NCBI RefSeq assembly: GCF_001427285.1
Contig: NZ_LMFV01000003.1
Location: 31,264 to 95,263, forward strand
Reading direction: 5' to 3'
From: Mesorhizobium sp. Root552
Lineage (GTDB): Bacteria; Pseudomonadota; Alphaproteobacteria; Rhizobiales; Rhizobiaceae
Length of the DNA stretch: 64,000 bases
Part shown: one piece after another, positions 39,192 through 49,789 of the stretch
Position numbering within the stretch: the first letter of the stretch is position 1
Layout of the letters: every line of letters begins with the position of its first letter
The notes under the pieces: model-generated
Seen by the model: only the letters and a program-made list of their open reading frames with translations
What the model was told of the DNA's origin: nothing
The model's database searches: none
Made by a program: the position numbers and the translations under genes

Positions 39192-41723
39192 ATGGCGCAT
39201 TCGCATCACGATCATGACCACCATAACCACCACGGCCACAGCCATGCGGCCGACGGCTCGTGCTGCTCGGCCAAGGCAGTACCTCAGGCTGAAATGATCG
39301 TGCGCGATCCGGTCTGCGGCATGACCGTCGATCCAGCCGCCGGCAAGCCGACGGCGGAGTACAAGGGTCGCATCTTCCATTTCTGCTGCAACGGCTGCCG
39401 CACCAAGTTCGAGGCAGCACCTGATGACTATCTCACCGCCAGGGACCCTGTCTGCGGCATGAATGTCGACCGCGCCAGCGCCCGCCATTTCCATCGCCAT
39501 GACGGGGCTAAGTACTATTTCTGCTCCGAAGGCTGCCTGACAAAATTCCAGGCCGAGCCTGACAAATATCTCGGCGACCGGCCGGCACCCGCTCCTATGC
39601 CGAAGGGCACGCAATACACCTGCCCGATGCATCCCGAGGTCATCCGCGACAAACCGGGCGATTGCCCGATCTGCGGCATGGCGCTGGAGCCGATGGGCGT
39701 GCCGACCGGCGAGGAAGGCCCCAACCCCGAGCTTGTCGATTTCACCCGCCGCCTGTGGGTCAGCGCGCTTCTGGCCCTGCCGCTGTTCGTCATCGCCATG
39801 GCCCCGATGGTCGGCCTGCCGTTCCGCGACTGGCTGGGCGAACGCACCGCCGCTTGGGTCGAGTTCGCGCTCGCCACGCCGGTCGTTTTGTGGGCGGCGC
39901 TGCCCTTCTTCAAGCGCGGCTGGTCCTCCGTCCTCAACCGCAGTCCCAATATGTGGACGCTGATCTCGATCGGCGTCGGCGCGGCCTATCTCTACAGCGT
40001 CGCGGCAACCCTGTTCCCCGACCTTTTCCCGCATGAAGTGCGCGGCCACGGCGAGACCGTGCCGGTCTATTTCGAGGCCGCCGCCGTCATCGTCGCGCTG
40101 GTCTTCGTCGGCCAGGTGCTGGAACTGCGCGCCCGCGAAAAAACCGGCTCGGCCATCCGCGCGCTGCTCGACCTCGCGCCCAAGACGGCCCGGCTGATCG
40201 GCGCCGACGGCAGCGAACGCGACGTGCCGCTCGCCGACGTCAAGGCCGGCGAGCGGTTGCGCATCCGCCCCGGCGAGTCGGTTCCGGTGGACGGCACCGT
40301 CGTCGAGGGCCGCTCGACCATCGATGAATCGATGATCACCGGCGAACCGATGCCGGTCGAAAAGACCGAGGGCGACAGCCTCATCGGCGGCACCTTGAAC
40401 AAGAACGGCACGCTTATCATGCGGGCCGAAAAGGTCGGCTCCGAAACCACGCTGTCACAGATCGTCGAACTGGTCGCCAAGGCGCAGCGCAGCCGCGCCC
40501 CGATCCAGGGCCTTGCCGACCGCGTCTCGTTCTATTTCGTGCCGGCGGTGGTGCTGGTCGCAATCGCCGCCTTCATCGCATGGCTGCTCTTCGGTCCCGA
40601 ACCCAGCCTGATCTTCGCCATCGTCTCGGCGGTGTCGGTGCTCATCATCGCCTGCCCCTGTGCACTCGGGCTCGCCACGCCGATGTCGATCATGACCGCC
40701 ACCGGGCGCGGCGCGCAGGCCGGCGTGCTGATCAAGGAAGCCGCGGCGCTTGAAAGGCTCGCCGCCGTCGATACGCTGATCGTCGACAAGACCGGCACGC
40801 TGACTGAAGGTAAGCCAACACTTACGGATATCGTTGCGCTCGACGGTTTTGGCGAAGACGAGGTTCTGTCGCTCGCCGCCGCCATCGAGCAGGGCTCGGA
40901 ACATCCGCTGGCCGACGCCATCGTCGACGGGGCGCGTGAACGCAAGCTTGCGGTCGCGTCCGCAACCGGCTTCGAGGCGGTCAACGGCAAGGGCGTCTCC
41001 GGCACGGTCGGCAAGCGCAATGTCGTGCTCGGCAACGCGCCGTTCTTCGTCGAACTCGGCATCGACGCCGCACCGCTAACCGGGCGCGCCGATGCGCTGC
41101 GCGCTGACGGGCGCTCGGCGGTGCTCGTCGCCATCGACGGCAAGCCGGCCGGCATCGTTGCGGTATCCGATCCGATCAAGCCGACCGCAGCCGAAGCACT
41201 GAAGAAGCTCCAGGACGCCGGCATGGTCATCGTCATGGCCACCGGCGACAACGAGCGCACCGCCGAGGCCATCGCCAGGCGGCTTGGCATCAAGCGCGTG
41301 CGCGCCGGCCTCCTGCCGGACGACAAGGCCAAGCTGGTCGAGGAACTGAAAGGGCGCGGCGCGGTGGTGGCGATGGCTGGCGACGGCATCAACGACGCGC
41401 CCGCGCTCAGCACCGCCGATGTCGGCATCGCCATGGGCACCGGTGCGGATGTGGCGCTGGAAAGCGCCGGCATCACGCTCCTCAAGGGCGACCTCACCGG
41501 CATCGTGCGGGCGCGCCATTTGGCTGAAGGCACGCTTTCCAACATCAAGCAGAACCTGTTCTTCGCCTTCCTCTACAACGCGCTCGGCGTGCCGGTCGCA
41601 GCCGGCGTGCTCTATCCGCTCACCGGCACGCTGCTCTCGCCCATGCTGGCGGCGGCGGCGATGAGCCTGTCGTCGGTCTCGGTGATCGCTAACGCGCTCA
41701 GGCTGCGCACGCTGAAACTCTGA
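39192..41723 (+). CDS. copA: Copper-exporting P1B-type ATPase
   Basis: 843 residues. The N-terminus is His-rich (residues 3-18), then two YHS-type metal-binding domains (DPVCGMTVD and DPVCGMNVD) and a heavy-metal-binding module ([15 protein letters not shown]) replace the usual CxxC ferredoxin-like domains. Eight membrane helices; CPC metal motif in [12 protein letters not shown]; phosphorylation DKTGTLTEG; hinge [12 protein letters not shown] 39192 chosen since the MerR-type promoter overlaps the upstream part of the frame. Leads a short operon with a DUF305 protein. Confidence 0.94.
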   Translation: MAHSHHDHDHHNHHGHSHAADGSCCSAKAVPQAEMIVRDPVCGMTVDPAAGKPTAEYKGRIFHFCCNGCRTKFEAAPDDYLTARDPVCGMNVDRASARHFHRHDGAKYYFCSEGCLTKFQAEPDKYLGDRPAPAPMPKGTQYTCPMHPEVIRDKPGDCPICGMALEPMGVPTGEEGPNPELVDFTRRLWVSALLALPLFVIAMAPMVGLPFRDWLGERTAAWVEFALATPVVLWAALPFFKRGWSSVLNRSPNMWTLISIGVGAAYLYSVAATLFPDLFPHEVRGHGETVPVYFEAAAVIVALVFVGQVLELRAREKTGSAIRALLDLAPKTARLIGADGSERDVPLADVKAGERLRIRPGESVPVDGTVVEGRSTIDESMITGEPMPVEKTEGDSLIGGTLNKNGTLIMRAEKVGSETTLSQIVELVAKAQRSRAPIQGLADRVSFYFVPAVVLVAIAAFIAWLLFGPEPSLIFAIVSAVSVLIIACPCALGLATPMSIMTATGRGAQAGVLIKEAAALERLAAVDTLIVDKTGTLTEGKPTLTDIVALDGFGEDEVLSLAAAIEQGSEHPLADAIVDGARERKLAVASATGFEAVNGKGVSGTVGKRNVVLGNAPFFVELGIDAAPLTGRADALRADGRSAVLVAIDGKPAGIVAVSDPIKPTAAEALKKLQDAGMVIVMATGDNERTAEAIARRLGIKRVRAGLLPDDKAKLVEELKGRGAVVAMAGDGINDAPALSTADVGIAMGTGADVALESAGITLLKGDLTGIVRARHLAEGTLSNIKQNLFFAFLYNALGVPVAAGVLYPLTGTLLSPMLAAAAMSLSSVSVIANALRLRTLKL

Positions 41724-41746
41724 ACCTCATTGGAAAGGACCACGCC

Positions 41747-42142
41747 ATGTGCAGGAAAATGAAGATCATGCTGTCCGCTGCCGCCATCGCGGTCATCGCC
41801 GCTGCCGGATTCGGTCTTAGCCAGACCGCATCGGCCCAGACCGACCACAGCACCCACAACATGGCGGCGATGGGCGCGGACAGCCCCTCGACCGCCGGCT
41901 ACAAGGCGGCGATGGACAAGATGCATGCCGACATGGGCGCGCTGGACTATTCCGGCGATGCCGATGTCGATTTTGCACGCGGCATGATCCCGCACCATCA
42001 GGCCGCCATCGACATGGCCAAGGTGCTGCTCGAGCATGGCGACAACCCTGAAATGCGCAAGCTCGCCGAAGCGGTGATTTCGGCGCAGGAGGCCGAGATC
42101 AGGCAGATGCAGGCGTGGCTCGCGGCCAATCCACCGAAGTAA
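41747..42142 (+). CDS. DUF305 exported copper-associated protein (CopM-like)
   Basis: 131 residues with a signal peptide (to about residue 30, ASAQT) and a Met/His-rich DUF305 domain: [22 protein letters not shown]. The family binds copper or silver in the periplasm. It starts 23 bases after copA and has GGA upstream, so the two are co-transcribed for copper export and periplasmic buffering. Confidence 0.85.
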   Translation: MCRKMKIMLSAAAIAVIAAAGFGLSQTASAQTDHSTHNMAAMGADSPSTAGYKAAMDKMHADMGALDYSGDADVDFARGMIPHHQAAIDMAKVLLEHGDNPEMRKLAEAVISAQEAEIRQMQAWLAANPPK

Positions 42143-42228
42143 GCGGCTGAAACCGCCCGAATGCAGCGGGTTGGCACCTCACTTCTTTTGTGGCCTTGTT
42201 GCTGCCGCCGTTCCACCGGAGGCCGCAG

Positions 42229-43062
42229 ATGACGATCCGAACCACCACCTTGCCATCCGGCGAAGCCGTGCCCGTATTCGGACTCGGCACATGGAAGATG
42301 GGTGAGGCGCACAGCCGCTTCGCCGACGAGGTCGCAGCACTTCGCCTCGGCCTCGACCTCGGTGCGACGCTCATCGACACCGCCGAAATGTATGCCGATG
42401 CGGAACTGGTCGTGGGCGAAGCCGTCAGCGGCCGCCGCGACGGGCTGTTTCTGGTTTCCAAGGTGCTGCCGTCGAATGCCTCGCGGGCCGGCACCGTCGC
42501 CGCCTGCGAGCGCAGCCTGAAACGGCTCGGCACCGACAGCATCGACCTTTACCTTTTGCACTGGCGCGGCGGCACGCCGCTTGCCGAAACCGTGGCCGCC
42601 TTCGAGGCCCTGAAAGCCACCGGCAAGATCCGTCATTGGGGCGTGTCCAATTTCGACACTGACGACATGGCCGAGCTCGACGGCGTGTCGAACGACCGCG
42701 CCTGCCAGGCCAACCAGGTCCTCTACAACCTGACCCGGCGCGGCATCGAGTTCGACCTCGTGCCGTGGAGCCGCAAGCGCTCCATGCCGATCATGGCCTA
42801 TTCGCCGGTCGAGCAGGGTGCGCTTGCCCGCAACGGCCGGCTCGAGGCCATCGCCGCCCGCCACGGCGCCACCCCGGCGCAGATCGCGCTTGCCTGGACG
42901 ATGCGCGAGGGTGGCGTCATCGCCATTCCCAAGGCGGTGCGGGCGCAGCATGTGCGCGACAACATCGCCGCGCTGGATATTGTCCTGTCCGCCGAAGACC
43001 TTGCCGATCTCGACAAGGCCTTCCCGCCGCCGCAGCGCAAGCGCCCGCTGGAGATGATCTAG
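42229..43062 (+). CDS. Aldo/keto reductase
   Basis: 277-residue NAD(P)H-dependent (beta/alpha)8 reductase. Catalytic tetrad: Asp in TLIDTAEMY with Tyr four residues on, Lys in LVSKVLP, His in LLHWRG. Cofactor binding segment [13 protein letters not shown] near the C-terminus. ATG 42229 follows GGAGG. 86 bases after the DUF305 gene; the physiological carbonyl substrate cannot be inferred. Confidence 0.9.
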   Translation: MTIRTTTLPSGEAVPVFGLGTWKMGEAHSRFADEVAALRLGLDLGATLIDTAEMYADAELVVGEAVSGRRDGLFLVSKVLPSNASRAGTVAACERSLKRLGTDSIDLYLLHWRGGTPLAETVAAFEALKATGKIRHWGVSNFDTDDMAELDGVSNDRACQANQVLYNLTRRGIEFDLVPWSRKRSMPIMAYSPVEQGALARNGRLEAIAARHGATPAQIALAWTMREGGVIAIPKAVRAQHVRDNIAALDIVLSAEDLADLDKAFPPPQRKRPLEMI

Positions 43063-43110
43063 AGCGTGATCCCGAAAAGCGGGAACCGGGTTTCGGGCAA
43101 GATCACGCTC
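43062..43110. repeat. REP-like palindrome after the aldo/keto reductase
   Basis: GAGCGTGATC (43062-43071) pairs with GATCACGCTC (43101-43110), and inner CCCGAAA pairs with TTTCGGG (43091-43097). It begins on the last base of the stop codon. Similar GTGATCCCGAAAA-type palindromes are common between genes in rhizobial genomes; here it may also end transcripts of the converging genes. Confidence 0.65.
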
Positions 43111-43166
43111 AACCAAATAAGGCCGGAAACAGCCGGGAACCCAGGTGGCCTCCCGGCAGCACAAGC

Positions 43167-44120
43167 TCAGGCCAACGGCTTCAGCCGTGCCTCGATCGAA
43201 GCGCGCTTCGGCTCGAGGAAGGGCGGCAGCGACAGACTTTCGCCAAGGCTGTCCAACGGCTCGTCAACGGCGAAGCCCGGTCCGTCGGTGGCGATCTCGA
43301 ACAGGATGCCGTTCGGCTCGCGGAAGTAGAGCGAGCGGAAATAATAGCGCTCCACCTCGCCGCTCGACGGCAGGCCGAAGCTGCGCAAGCGTTGCGTCCA
43401 TTCATGCATGCCGGCCACGTCCGGCGTGCGGAAGGCGACGTGATGCACGGCGCCCGCCCCTTGCATGGCCGGATCGAGGCCCGGCTGCACGGCAACATGC
43501 AGTTCGGCGGCAGCCCCGCCTTCCCCCATCTCGAACACATGCACCGTGCCTTCGCCGTCGGGCGAAGCGTAGCTGCGCGTCTGACGCATGTTCATCACCT
43601 TGGTCAGCACCGGCTCGGTGCGCGAAAGGTCGGGCACCGAAATGGTGATCGGGCCGAGGCCGCGGATCTGGTATTCCGCCGGCACCGGGCTTTTCACCCA
43701 CGGATGCGTCTCGCCCGCGCCGCCGTCATCGACCAGCCGGAAGCGCTGGCCCTCGAAATCCTCGAAGTCGAGCGCGCCGCGCCCGTCCAGCTCGATCACC
43801 TCGCCCGTCTTCACGCCCGCCTTTTCAAGGCGCTCATGCCACCAGTCGAGGCTGGCATGGCCGGCGACGCGCAAGCCTGTGCGGGCAATCGAATGGGTGC
43901 CGCGCCGTTCCGGCGCAACCGGCCAGTCGAAGAAAGTAAGGTCGGTGCCGGGCGAGGCCTGGCCGTCGGCATAGAACAGATGGTAGGCGGTTGTGTCGTC
44001 CTGGTTGACCGTCTTCTTCACCAGCCGCAGCCCCAGCGTCTCGGTATAGAAACGCAGATTGGCAGGCGCATTGGCGGTGATCGCGGTCAGGTGGTGAATG
44101 CCTGTCAGTTGCAGTGTCAT
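43167..44120 (-). CDS. VOC-superfamily ring-cleaving dioxygenase (MhqA/MhqO-like)
   Basis: 317 residues in two VOC modules (about 5-135 and 150-290). Metal ligands are suggested by GIHHLTAIT in the first, AVHHVAFRT in the second and the Glu in [12 protein letters not shown]. The family cleaves hydroquinone-type rings and protects against quinone stress in Bacillus. AAGGAGG five bases before ATG 44120. A TCGAT-N11-ATCGA box lies upstream. Confidence 0.85.
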   Translation of the reverse strand: MTLQLTGIHHLTAITANAPANLRFYTETLGLRLVKKTVNQDDTTAYHLFYADGQASPGTDLTFFDWPVAPERRGTHSIARTGLRVAGHASLDWWHERLEKAGVKTGEVIELDGRGALDFEDFEGQRFRLVDDGGAGETHPWVKSPVPAEYQIRGLGPITISVPDLSRTEPVLTKVMNMRQTRSYASPDGEGTVHVFEMGEGGAAAELHVAVQPGLDPAMQGAGAVHHVAFRTPDVAGMHEWTQRLRSFGLPSSGEVERYYFRSLYFREPNGILFEIATDGPGFAVDEPLDSLGESLSLPPFLEPKRASIEARLKPLA

Positions 44121-44178
44121 GATATCCTCCTTGGGCTCGTGGCCCGTTTCGACCTGCAATATCGGACTTCACTTGAGT

Positions 44179-44199
44179 TCGATAAATAGAAACAATCGA
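44179..44199. promoter_or_regulatory. LysR-type box between dioxygenase and MetF-like gene
   Basis: TCGAT, 11 bases, ATCGA: an inverted repeat of the T-N11-A class bound by LysR regulators, within the 228-base divergent intergenic region. No LysR gene lies in the neighbourhood. Confidence 0.35.
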
Positions 44200-44348
44200 G
44201 GACTATTTGTTCATTTGATGAAGACAATGGCGAGGCCGTTGGCCGCATTGCCGTTGCCCGAAAGGTCGGCATCATTAAGCGCAGCATGAAGGCAGGCGCG
44301 CAAGCTTGCCGCCGCGGCAGCGCGAGCTGGCAAATCGATGGACCGCAG

Positions 44349-45227
44349 ATGACCGAGAGTTTCGCCCCGCATCACGCGCACCACCTGTTCGACGGGTACG
44401 CACTGGAGATCACCGGCAAGGACATCGCCGAGATCAGCGAGGCGCGGACAGCGATCGCGCCGGCCACGCCGATCAACATCGCTTTCCTTGGCAATGAGAG
44501 CCACGAGCAGCGCATCAACGCCGCCGGCGTCATCCGCGCTTGCGGCTTCCTGCCGGTGCCGATCATCTCATCGCGGCGGCTGAAGTCGAAGGAGGATCGC
44601 GACGCGCTTCTGTCCGGCCTCGTCCGGGCAGCCGACATTGACCGCATCATCCTCGTCGGCGGCGACCCGTCATCGCCTGCCGGCCCCTATCGGGATTCGC
44701 TCGACCTCATCGAAAGCAACATCCTCGACGATTTCGGCATCCGCCATGTCGGCATCGTCGGCTATCCCGAAGGTCATCCCAAGATCGCTGACACGGCGCT
44801 GTGGGATGCGCTCGCCCGCAAGGTCGAGCTGCTGCGCGGCGCCGGGCGCACGGTCGAGATCACCAGCCAATACGGCTTCGACGCCGAAGCCGTCATCGCG
44901 TGGATTGAAAAGGTGCGCGCGCTCGGCATCGACGCGCCGATCCGCATCGGCGTCCCCGGTCCCGCCAACGTCAAGCGCCTGCTGCGCTTTGCCGTTCAGT
45001 TCGGCGTCGGCACGTCGGCGGCAATCGTGCACAGATACGGCTTCTCGTTTGCCAGCCTGCTCAGCAAGGTCGGACCGGAGCGATTTCTGGCCCAGCTCGG
45101 CAAGCGGCTCGCCGACGACGATCTCGGCGTCATCCGCCTGCATTTCTATCCGTTCGGGGGCATCGCTCCCACGGTCGAATGGATCGCCCGCCAAACCGAG
45201 GCGCATCGGTCAGCGGCGCTTGCCTGA
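44349..45227 (+). CDS. Methylenetetrahydrofolate reductase-like protein
   Basis: 292-residue (beta/alpha)8-type protein resembling short MetF-like reductases, with INIAFLGNESHEQRI near residue 42 and RIILVGGDPSSPAGPY near 97 corresponding to the FAD/folate region (GGD). These occur beside one-carbon demethylation genes in other alphaproteobacteria; here it is alone. ATG 44349 gives a family-like start; the earlier in-frame ATG at 44286 has no ribosome site. The catalytic role needs the missing context, so moderate confidence. Confidence 0.7.
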   Translation: MTESFAPHHAHHLFDGYALEITGKDIAEISEARTAIAPATPINIAFLGNESHEQRINAAGVIRACGFLPVPIISSRRLKSKEDRDALLSGLVRAADIDRIILVGGDPSSPAGPYRDSLDLIESNILDDFGIRHVGIVGYPEGHPKIADTALWDALARKVELLRGAGRTVEITSQYGFDAEAVIAWIEKVRALGIDAPIRIGVPGPANVKRLLRFAVQFGVGTSAAIVHRYGFSFASLLSKVGPERFLAQLGKRLADDDLGVIRLHFYPFGGIAPTVEWIARQTEAHRSAALA

Positions 45228-45249
45228 GCGTTGCTGCTGGCCGCGCCCG

Positions 45250-45837
45250 TCATGGGCAGGTCGTCACCTGGTTCGAACAGGTCCCCGTCGTCCAGCCATT
45301 GAACGCGCTGCCGAGAAACGTCCCCTCGATCTTCACCCAATTGCCCTCGCAGGCTTCGAGCCGCTCGATGGCAAAGGAATCCGGTCCTGCACCTACGCCC
45401 TCCGCATCCTCGCCGATGAGGCGGGTGACGACAGGCGCGCTGCTCGAAGGGTCGCGCCGCAGGTCGATGGCGTTGACGGTCAGCGAAAGGAACCGGCCCG
45501 TCACCCAGCCCTCGCCCTCGAAGAGAACCTTGGTCTTCTGGTCGCCGACATAGTCTTCCAGCACCGCCTTTCCGATGCGGAACCAGCCGTCCTTCGACCC
45601 GGTGATCGAGACTTCGGCGCCGAAGGTGTAGCCCTCCACCTTGAGCGGCGCGGGAAGCCTGGCAATGACGGCCGTATCGGCACCAGGTCCGGCGCGAACA
45701 TTGAGCCCGGCCGGATCAGGGTCGGTTGACCAGGCCGAAATGCTGCAGGCGGCGATATCCCCGGAAGCGGCGACGGCATCGCCTGCGCCGATCGCCAGCA
45801 GGACAGCGGCGAAACCGCACCGAGAATAGCCCCGCAT
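45250..45837 (-). CDS. Exported protein with bacterial SH3 domain
   Basis: 195 residues: signal peptide (about 1-23), then an SH3b-like region (LNVRAGPGADTAVIARLP) and a second similar repeat (DLRRDPSSSAPVVTRLIG). Six cysteines lie in the mature part, several near the C-terminus. SH3b domains commonly bind cell-wall peptides. ATG 45837 follows GGAGAGAGG. Downstream of mutS on the same strand, 109 bases away. Role unknown. Confidence 0.78.
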   Translation of the reverse strand: MRGYSRCGFAAVLLAIGAGDAVAASGDIAACSISAWSTDPDPAGLNVRAGPGADTAVIARLPAPLKVEGYTFGAEVSITGSKDGWFRIGKAVLEDYVGDQKTKVLFEGEGWVTGRFLSLTVNAIDLRRDPSSSAPVVTRLIGEDAEGVGAGPDSFAIERLEACEGNWVKIEGTFLGSAFNGWTTGTCSNQVTTCP

Positions 45838-45946
45838 CGACCTCTCTCCGTTCCAGATGAACCACCTTGGGCAACTGCCCGGCTGGCGCGGCAGCGCCTG
45901 CAAACGGAGTTTAGAGCAATCGCGTGAAAAGTAACCGCGATCCCGG

Positions 45947-48694
45947 CTATTTCTCCATCATGCCCTTCAGCCGGTAGAGCGCTTCCAGCGCCTCGCGCGG
46001 GGTCATCTCGTCCAGATTGAGGCCGGCAAGCGTTTCGCCGACCTTGTCCGGCTTGGCGGCAGGCTTTTGCGCTTCCCGCTTCACGGCCACCGAAAACAGC
46101 GGCAAATCGTCGATCAGCCGGTCGGCCTTGCCGGAGACTTCGCCTTCCTCCAGCTGGTGCAGCACTTCCTTCGCCCGCGCCACCACCGCTTCCGGCAGGC
46201 CGGCAAGGCGGGCCACCTGAACGCCGTAGCTGCGGTCGGCGGCACCCTTGCCCACCTCGTGCAGGAACACGACGTCGCCTTCCCATTCCTTCACCCGCAT
46301 GGTGACGTTGGAAAGGCGCGGCAGCTTTTCGCTGAGCGCCGTCATCTCGTGGAAATGGGTGGCGAAGATCGCCCGGCAGCGGTTCTTCTCATGCAGGTAT
46401 TCCACTGCCGCCCAAGCAATCGACAAGCCGTCGAAAGTCGCCGTGCCGCGCCCGATCTCGTCGAGGATCACCAGCGCCCGCTCGCCGGCCTGGTTGAGGA
46501 TCGCCGCCGTCTCGACCATCTCGACCATGAAGGTCGAGCGTCCGCGCGCCAGATCGTCGGAAGCGCCGACGCGCGAAAACAGCCGGTCCACCACGCCGAT
46601 ATGGGCGCTCGCCGCCGGCACGAACGAGCCCATCTGGGCGAGGATGGCGATCAGCGCGTTCTGGCGCAGGAAGGTCGACTTGCCGCCCATGTTCGGCCCG
46701 GTCAACAGCCAGATCGCACCGTTCTTCGCATCGCCTTGCGGCGACAGGTTGCAGTCATTGGCAACGAACGGGCCCTCGCTCGAACGCCGCAGCGCCTGCT
46801 CCACCACCGGGTGACGCCCGCCTTCGATTTCGAACGCAAGGCTGGCATCGACGTCCGGCCGGCACCAGTCCTCGCTTTCGGAAAGCGCTGCCAGAGCCGC
46901 CGATACGTCGAGCACGGCAAGGGCGGCCGCGCCTGCGCGGATCGCTTCGGCCGATGAAACCGCCTCCGCCAGCAACCTGTCGAAGGCGGCAAGCTCTATC
47001 GACAGCGCCCGGTCGGCGGCATTGGCGATCTTGGTCTCCAGCCCGGCCAGTTCCGTGGTGGTGAAGCGCATGGCGCTGGCCATGGTCTGGCGGTGGATGA
47101 ATTTTGCCCGAGCCGCGTCGGTGCCGGTCATCGCGGCTGAATGGTTGGCCGTCACCTCGATATAGTAGCCCAGCACATTGTTGTGCCGGATCTTCAGGCT
47201 GCGGATGCCGGTCTCGTCGGCAAGGTCGCGCTCCATCGCGGCGATGACGCGGCGCGTGCCGTCGCGCAGCGCCCGCATCTCGTCCAGCTCCGCATCGTAG
47301 CCCTCGCGCACGAAGCCGCCGTCGCGCTTCAGCAAGGGCAGTTCATCGGCAAGGGCTGCATCCAGATGCTCTGCCAGCGCCTTTGGCAGCGCGGCAATCG
47401 CCGTCAGCCCTGCCGCGATTTCCGCCGGCGGCGCCGCACCGGCAAAGATATCCGCGATGGCCACCGCCGCCGAGAACCCGGCCCGCAGCGCGCCGAGGTC
47501 GCGCGGGCCGCCACGGTTCAGCGCCAGCCGCGACAGCGCCCTTGGCATGTCGGCCACGCCTTTCAGCGAAAGCCGCACCGCTTCGGCCAGGCGCGGTTCG
47601 CTGCGGAAGAAGGAAACCGAATCCAGCCGCACCGCGATCGCCGCCGGGTCGGTCAGCGGGGCCATCAGCCGGTCGGCCAGCAGCCGCGCCCCGCCCCCGG
47701 TCACGGTGCGGTCGATGGCCTTGACCAGCGAACCGTCACGGCTGCCGGAAAGCGTGCGCAACAGCTCCAGGTTGGCGCGCGTCGCCGGATCGATGAACAG
47801 CGTCGAGCCGGCTTCCTCGCGTTCGGGCCGCGACAGCGGTGGACGCTCGGCCTTCTGCGTCTTCTCGACATAGGCAACGATGCCGCAGATCGCCGACAGC
47901 TCGGCACGGCTGAAGGTGCCGAAAGCATCCGGCGTCGCCACCTCGAAGAAGCGGGCGATGCGGCCCTCAGCCGTCGCCGAATCGAACAGCGGCGACGGCT
48001 GCGGATTGACGATGCGGCCAAGCACGTCGAAGGCCGGCCTGAACTCGGCATCGTGGAACACCGGCTCGGCCACGATCAGCTCACGCGGATCGACGCGGAA
48101 GATGTCGGCCAGCAGCCGCTCCGAGCTGCTCTCGGCGACACGGAAAGCGCCGGTCGAGATATCGATCCACGCCAGCGCGCAGGCCGCCTCGCTTCCCGCC
48201 GCGCCCTTCACCCGCCCCATCGCCATCAGGAAGCTCGATTCGGACGGAGCAAGCAGCTTGTCTTCGGTGATGGTGCCGGGCGTCACCAGCCGGATCACGT
48301 CGCGGCGCACCACCGACTTCGAACCGCGCTTCCTTGCTTCCGCCGGGTCCTCGATCTGCTCGCAGACGGCGACGCGAAAACCTTGCGCGATCAGTTTTTG
48401 CAGATAGTCGTCGGCGGCATGCACCGGCACGCCGCACATCGGGATGTCCGCACCCTGGTGCTTGCCGCGCTTGGTCAAAACGATGCCCAGCGCCTGGCTC
48501 GCCTTTTCGGCGTCGTCGAAGAACAGTTCGTAGAAATCGCCCATGCGATAAAACAGCAGCGAATCCGGGTTCGCCGCCTTGATCTCGATATACTGCTCCA
48601 TCATCGGCGTTGCGCCGGTTGCGGCAGACAGTGGCGCGACGGCATCCATGACCACGGAAGCCGCCATTTTACTGTTGTCCGGCTCTTCGTTCAT
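45947..48694 (-). CDS. mutS: DNA mismatch repair protein MutS
   Basis: 915 residues. Mismatch-reading [10 protein letters not shown] near residue 50 holds the F-x-E pair; Walker [11 protein letters not shown] near 665; Walker [12 protein letters not shown] near 745, with ATHFHEM after it. ATG 48694 chosen: GAGG precedes it and the upstream extension overlaps the DMT gene. The start is seven bases past the DMT stop. In related genomes mutS sits between the malic enzyme gene and glnD; here both sides carry extra genes. Confidence 0.96.
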   Translation of the reverse strand: MNEEPDNSKMAASVVMDAVAPLSAATGATPMMEQYIEIKAANPDSLLFYRMGDFYELFFDDAEKASQALGIVLTKRGKHQGADIPMCGVPVHAADDYLQKLIAQGFRVAVCEQIEDPAEARKRGSKSVVRRDVIRLVTPGTITEDKLLAPSESSFLMAMGRVKGAAGSEAACALAWIDISTGAFRVAESSSERLLADIFRVDPRELIVAEPVFHDAEFRPAFDVLGRIVNPQPSPLFDSATAEGRIARFFEVATPDAFGTFSRAELSAICGIVAYVEKTQKAERPPLSRPEREEAGSTLFIDPATRANLELLRTLSGSRDGSLVKAIDRTVTGGGARLLADRLMAPLTDPAAIAVRLDSVSFFRSEPRLAEAVRLSLKGVADMPRALSRLALNRGGPRDLGALRAGFSAAVAIADIFAGAAPPAEIAAGLTAIAALPKALAEHLDAALADELPLLKRDGGFVREGYDAELDEMRALRDGTRRVIAAMERDLADETGIRSLKIRHNNVLGYYIEVTANHSAAMTGTDAARAKFIHRQTMASAMRFTTTELAGLETKIANAADRALSIELAAFDRLLAEAVSSAEAIRAGAAALAVLDVSAALAALSESEDWCRPDVDASLAFEIEGGRHPVVEQALRRSSEGPFVANDCNLSPQGDAKNGAIWLLTGPNMGGKSTFLRQNALIAILAQMGSFVPAASAHIGVVDRLFSRVGASDDLARGRSTFMVEMVETAAILNQAGERALVILDEIGRGTATFDGLSIAWAAVEYLHEKNRCRAIFATHFHEMTALSEKLPRLSNVTMRVKEWEGDVVFLHEVGKGAADRSYGVQVARLAGLPEAVVARAKEVLHQLEEGEVSGKADRLIDDLPLFSVAVKREAQKPAAKPDKVGETLAGLNLDEMTPREALEALYRLKGMMEK

Positions 48695-48701
48695 GCGAAC
48701 C

Positions 48702-49628
48702 TCACCCAGCCAGGCTGATCGCAGCGGTGCCGGCAACGGCAAGCGCGGCGCCAAACCATGCCTCGCGCCGCGGCGCAACGCCGGAGCGCAGCCACACCAT
48801 CGGCAGGATCATGATCGGGGTCATTGAAGAGAGCGTCGTCACGATGCCGACATTGCCAGTGGCGAGCGCCGCCAGCAACAGCGACATGCCAAGACCGGTG
48901 CCGACGAAGGCCGACGCCACCGCTAGACCGAGATCGGTCGAGCGGAAACTGTAGGATCGCCTGACGATCGCCAGCGGCAGGAAAGCGATCAGCACGAAGA
49001 GCAGCGCCGAGACGCCCGAGCGCACCGCCATCGCCGCGAACGGATCGACGCCGGCTTCCATGGCGGGCCTTGCAAACAGGCTGCCCAGCGCCTGGCCGAG
49101 CGCCGTCACCACGCCGAGCAGCATGCCAAGCCATTGCGGCGCTGCATGCCCTATCGCGACGGGTCCGGCGCCAACAGCCGGAACCTCCACCGCCGGCACC
49201 GGATCGCGGCGGCGAACCCCCACCGCCAAGACGATGCCTGCCAGAACCAGCACGATGCCGAGCATCTGCTGCATGACGATGGTCTCGCCAAGGAAAAAAT
49301 AGCCGAGCACCAGCGAGAAGGGCGATGCAAGCGCGAACAGAAGCGCGGTGTTGCGCGGTCCGATGATGTAGATGGCCGCGAAGTAGGTCGTGCTGGCGAT
49401 GAAGATGCCGCAAATGCCCGAGACGACCAGCAATCCGGCCTCGTGCGAGCCTATGCTGCGCCACCCGCCGACGACCAGCGCAGCCGCTCCGGTAATCGAA
49501 AAGGCGGCCACCATCTGCCAGCGGGCAAGTCGCACGATGTCGACGCGGCCCTTCAGCTCGGCAATCAGCATGCCGGACAGCGCGATGCACACGGACGCAG
49601 CCAGCGCGAGGCTTTCAGACATCAGCAT
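48702..49628 (-). CDS. EamA/DMT family transporter
   Basis: About 308 residues, ten hydrophobic helices in two EamA repeats with an Ala/Pro/Val-rich linker (about residues 148-170). Substrate unknown. Candidate starts are ATG 49628 and ATG 49622; neither has a clear ribosome site, so the start is uncertain. It runs into mutS seven bases downstream and is divergent from the malic enzyme gene. Confidence 0.82.
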   Translation of the reverse strand: MLMSESLALAASVCIALSGMLIAELKGRVDIVRLARWQMVAAFSITGAAALVVGGWRSIGSHEAGLLVVSGICGIFIASTTYFAAIYIIGPRNTALLFALASPFSLVLGYFFLGETIVMQQMLGIVLVLAGIVLAVGVRRRDPVPAVEVPAVGAGPVAIGHAAPQWLGMLLGVVTALGQALGSLFARPAMEAGVDPFAAMAVRSGVSALLFVLIAFLPLAIVRRSYSFRSTDLGLAVASAFVGTGLGMSLLLAALATGNVGIVTTLSSMTPIMILPMVWLRSGVAPRREAWFGAALAVAGTAAISLAG

Positions 49629-49789
49629 GGCCAACGCCGGCGAAGGGAAGCGCTATTGTTCAAGAAACACTTTCTAATTTTTGCAAGCTCATCTGCTTGG
49701 CGCTTTACGTCCGGCAAGCGTAGCCTTAATCGGAAACGTTCCACAAATATTTGCGCGGCCAAGGCGCACCGATATCCAAGGAAGCCACC

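Noticed and set aside
45919..45941. ATCGCG/CGCGAT hairpin between mutS and the SH3 gene
   Set aside because: Only a six-base stem with an 11-base loop and no T-run; not strong enough to list as a feature.
49728..49740. GGAAACGTTCC near the malic enzyme promoter as another ECF site
   Set aside because: The -35-like block is there in inverse form, but no CATCCAA block follows at the required distance.
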